Positions 60,571 through 64,000 of a DNA stretch of 64,000 nucleotides are shown here, in pieces; position 1 is the stretch's first letter, and each line of letters opens with the position of its first letter. The DNA comes from Prauserella marina. GTDB taxonomy: Bacteria; Actinomycetota; Actinomycetes; Mycobacteriales; Pseudonocardiaceae. The DNA is taken from positions 1,290,501 to 1,354,500 of the forward strand of contig NZ_CP016353.1 in NCBI RefSeq assembly GCF_002240355.1, read 5' to 3'. Below the pieces are notes generated by a model. That model worked only from the letters and a program-made list of their open reading frames with translations, ran no database searches and was not told the DNA's origin. A program made the position numbers and the translations under genes.

Positions 60571-62022
60571 TCAGGACATCGGCCGGTCCGTCGGCGCGAT
60601 CGGGGATGGCAGCACGTCCCGCCCCGTCAGGAAAGCGTCGACCCCGGCCGCGGCGGAACGGCCCTCGGCGATCGCCCACACGATGAGCGACTGGCCTCGC
60701 CCCATGTCTCCAGCCACGAACACGTTGTCCACACTGGTCTTGAACGAGGAATCCCTCGCCACGTTGCCCCGCTCGTCGAGTTCGACACCCAGCTCGTCGA
60801 CAAGACCCTCCCGCTGAGGACCGACGAAACCCATGGCGAGCAACACGAGTTGCGCGGGCAGTTCCCGCTCCGTGCCCTCGACCGGCACGAACTTTCCGCC
60901 GTCGTTGCGCACCTCGACCAGCCGCAGCGCACGCAGGTTGCCGTCCTCGTCACCGAGGAATTCCTGGGTGTTCACCGCGTACAGCCGCTCGCCGCCCTCC
61001 TCGTGGGCCGAGGAAACCCGGTAGATCATCGGATAGGTCGGCCACGGGTGAGCGTCCGAACGCGACTCCGGCGGCCTCGGCATGATCTCAAGCTGGGTCA
61101 CCGAACGGGCGCCCTGCCGGTGTGCCGTCCCGACGCAGTCGGCGCCGGTGTCCCCGCCGCCGATCACCACGACGTCCTTGCCGGCCGCGCTGAGCGGTGA
61201 TTCGGCGAGTTCGCCACTCGCCACCCTGTTGGCAGGCGGAAGGTACTCCATCGCCTGGTACACCCCGGCGAATTCCCTTCCGGCGACGGGAAGATCCCGC
61301 CACGCCGTCGCCCCACCGGCAAGCACCACCGCGTCGTGACCCGACCGGAGTTCCTCCACCGTCAGATCGACACCCACGTCGACCCCGGTGCGGAACTCGG
61401 TGCCCTCGGCCCGCATCTGGTCAAGTCGCCGGTCCAGCCGGTGCTTCTCCATCTTGAACTCGGGGATGCCGTAGCGCAGCAACCCGCCGATCGCGTCGGC
61501 CCGCTCGAAGACGACCACGCTGTGCCCGGCTCTGGTGAGCTGCTGAGCGGCGGCGAGACCGGAGGGCCCCGAACCGACGACGGCGACCTTCTTGCCCGTA
61601 CGGGTCTCCGGGACCTTCGGAGTGACCCAGCCCTCGTCCCACGCCCTGTCGATGATCGAGATCTCGACCCGCTTGATCGTCACCGGATCGTCGTTGATTC
61701 CCAGCACGCACGCCGTTTCGCACGGCGCGGGACACAACGTCCCGGTGAACTCCGGAAAGTTGTTCGTGGCGTGCAACCGCTCGATCGCGTCGCGCCAGTC
61801 GTCGCGCCACGTCAACGTGTTCCACTCCGGAATCAGGTTCCCCAGCGGGCATCCCTGATGGCAGAACGGAATGCCGCAGTCCATGCAGCGGCCCGCCTGC
61901 TCCTTCAGCTTCGTGCGCTCGAAATCCTCGTAGACCTCGCGCCAGTCCTTGATCCGGATGTCGACCGGACGTGACGTCGGCGTCTGGCGCCGGGTCGTCA
62001 GAAACCCCTTGGGATCAGCCAT
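60571..62022 (-). CDS. gltD: Glutamate synthase (NADPH) small subunit
   Basis: This 483-aa protein supplies electrons from NADPH through FAD to the large subunit, to make glutamate from glutamine and 2-oxoglutarate. It has an N-terminal Cys-rich Fe-S region (RCMDCGIPFCHQGCPLGN and LCPAPCETACVLG), an FAD-binding VAVVGSGPSGLAAAQQL, an NADPH-binding VVVIGGGDTGADCVG, and a C-terminal FAD site with VFVAGDMGRGQSLIVWAI. The ATG at 62022 (MADPKGFLTT) is the usual actinobacterial start; the frame is open upstream. It lies 65 bp after the gltB stop. Confidence 0.94.
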   Translation of the reverse strand: MADPKGFLTTRRQTPTSRPVDIRIKDWREVYEDFERTKLKEQAGRCMDCGIPFCHQGCPLGNLIPEWNTLTWRDDWRDAIERLHATNNFPEFTGTLCPAPCETACVLGINDDPVTIKRVEISIIDRAWDEGWVTPKVPETRTGKKVAVVGSGPSGLAAAQQLTRAGHSVVVFERADAIGGLLRYGIPEFKMEKHRLDRRLDQMRAEGTEFRTGVDVGVDLTVEELRSGHDAVVLAGGATAWRDLPVAGREFAGVYQAMEYLPPANRVASGELAESPLSAAGKDVVVIGGGDTGADCVGTAHRQGARSVTQLEIMPRPPESRSDAHPWPTYPMIYRVSSAHEEGGERLYAVNTQEFLGDEDGNLRALRLVEVRNDGGKFVPVEGTERELPAQLVLLAMGFVGPQREGLVDELGVELDERGNVARDSSFKTSVDNVFVAGDMGRGQSLIVWAIAEGRSAAAGVDAFLTGRDVLPSPIAPTDRPMS

Positions 62023-62087
62023 GAGCGGCCACTCCGTCCTGCGGGACACCCGCACCCGGTCGGCGCTCATGACCGGCTCCGCCATTA

Positions 62088-64000
<1,913 letters not shown>

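Overview
The window comes from a high-GC actinomycete, most likely a member of the Pseudonocardiaceae (Amycolatopsis, Prauserella, Saccharomonospora and relatives). This is an inference from several features: very GC-rich third codon positions, many GTG starts and 4-bp ATGA/GTGA gene overlaps, an Emb-type arabinosyltransferase (arabinan cell wall), a 10-methyl fatty acid gene pair, a mycofactocin cluster, a 13E12-type HNH gene with a mycobacterial-style SOS box, and an S-adenosyl methyltransferase of the DUF574 type. No tRNA, rRNA, CRISPR, insertion sequence or prophage was seen. The map looks like an ordinary chromosome with several accessory metabolic blocks.

Layout. 1-2.1 kb: end of a sugar ABC permease, a convergent purC, and a DUF574 methyltransferase that contains a perfect 18-bp inverted repeat. 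2.1-6.2 kb: a stand-alone class II diterpene cyclase, an epoxide-hydrolase-like alpha/beta hydrolase, and an HNH endonuclease gene behind a SOS box. 6.4-9.1 kb: a tmsB/tmsA pair for 10-methyl-branched fatty acids. 9.3-12.1 kb: a small unknown gene behind a sigma-70-like promoter, a cytokinin-dehydrogenase-like flavoenzyme, a TetR regulator and a 53-aa gene. 12.2-21.5 kb: aerobic benzoate degradation by the box route (3-hydroxyacyl-CoA dehydrogenase, NDH-2-like flavoprotein, boxC, boxB, benzoate-CoA ligase, amidohydrolase), followed by a PaaX-type regulator on the other strand. 21.6-30.7 kb: a mycofactocin locus in the order mftA-mftB-mftC-OYE1-OYE2-SDR-mftF-mftE, with divergent mftR. No mftD is present.

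30.7-36.2 kb holds housekeeping genes (a GreA-like factor, tex, ilvD, a PNPOx-like flavoprotein) and an intergenic patch of 21-bp tandem repeats beside a possible gene remnant. 36.2-60.1 kb is a large cobalamin region: cobN; divergent cobG-cobH-cobIJ; cobK-cbiD-cobM-cobL; a B12 riboswitch; the chelatase subunit gene-cobO-cobB-cobC; then cobS-cobT-cobU and divergent cbiB/cobD. An emb arabinosyltransferase and a lipoprotein gene interrupt it. The set combines the oxygen-dependent ring-contraction enzyme CobG with the anaerobic-type C1-methyltransferase CbiD. No cobF or cbiG is in view. The window ends with a Cys-rich 69-aa protein convergent with gltD and a partial gltB.

The most notable accessory block is the mycofactocin locus. 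It appears able to make the precursor, decarboxylate/cyclise it, cleave it and glycosylate it, but it carries two FadH/OYE-type flavoproteins and an SDR where MftD would be expected. OYE1 has lost one of the four Fe-S cysteines. The locus lies directly next to the benzoyl-CoA genes.
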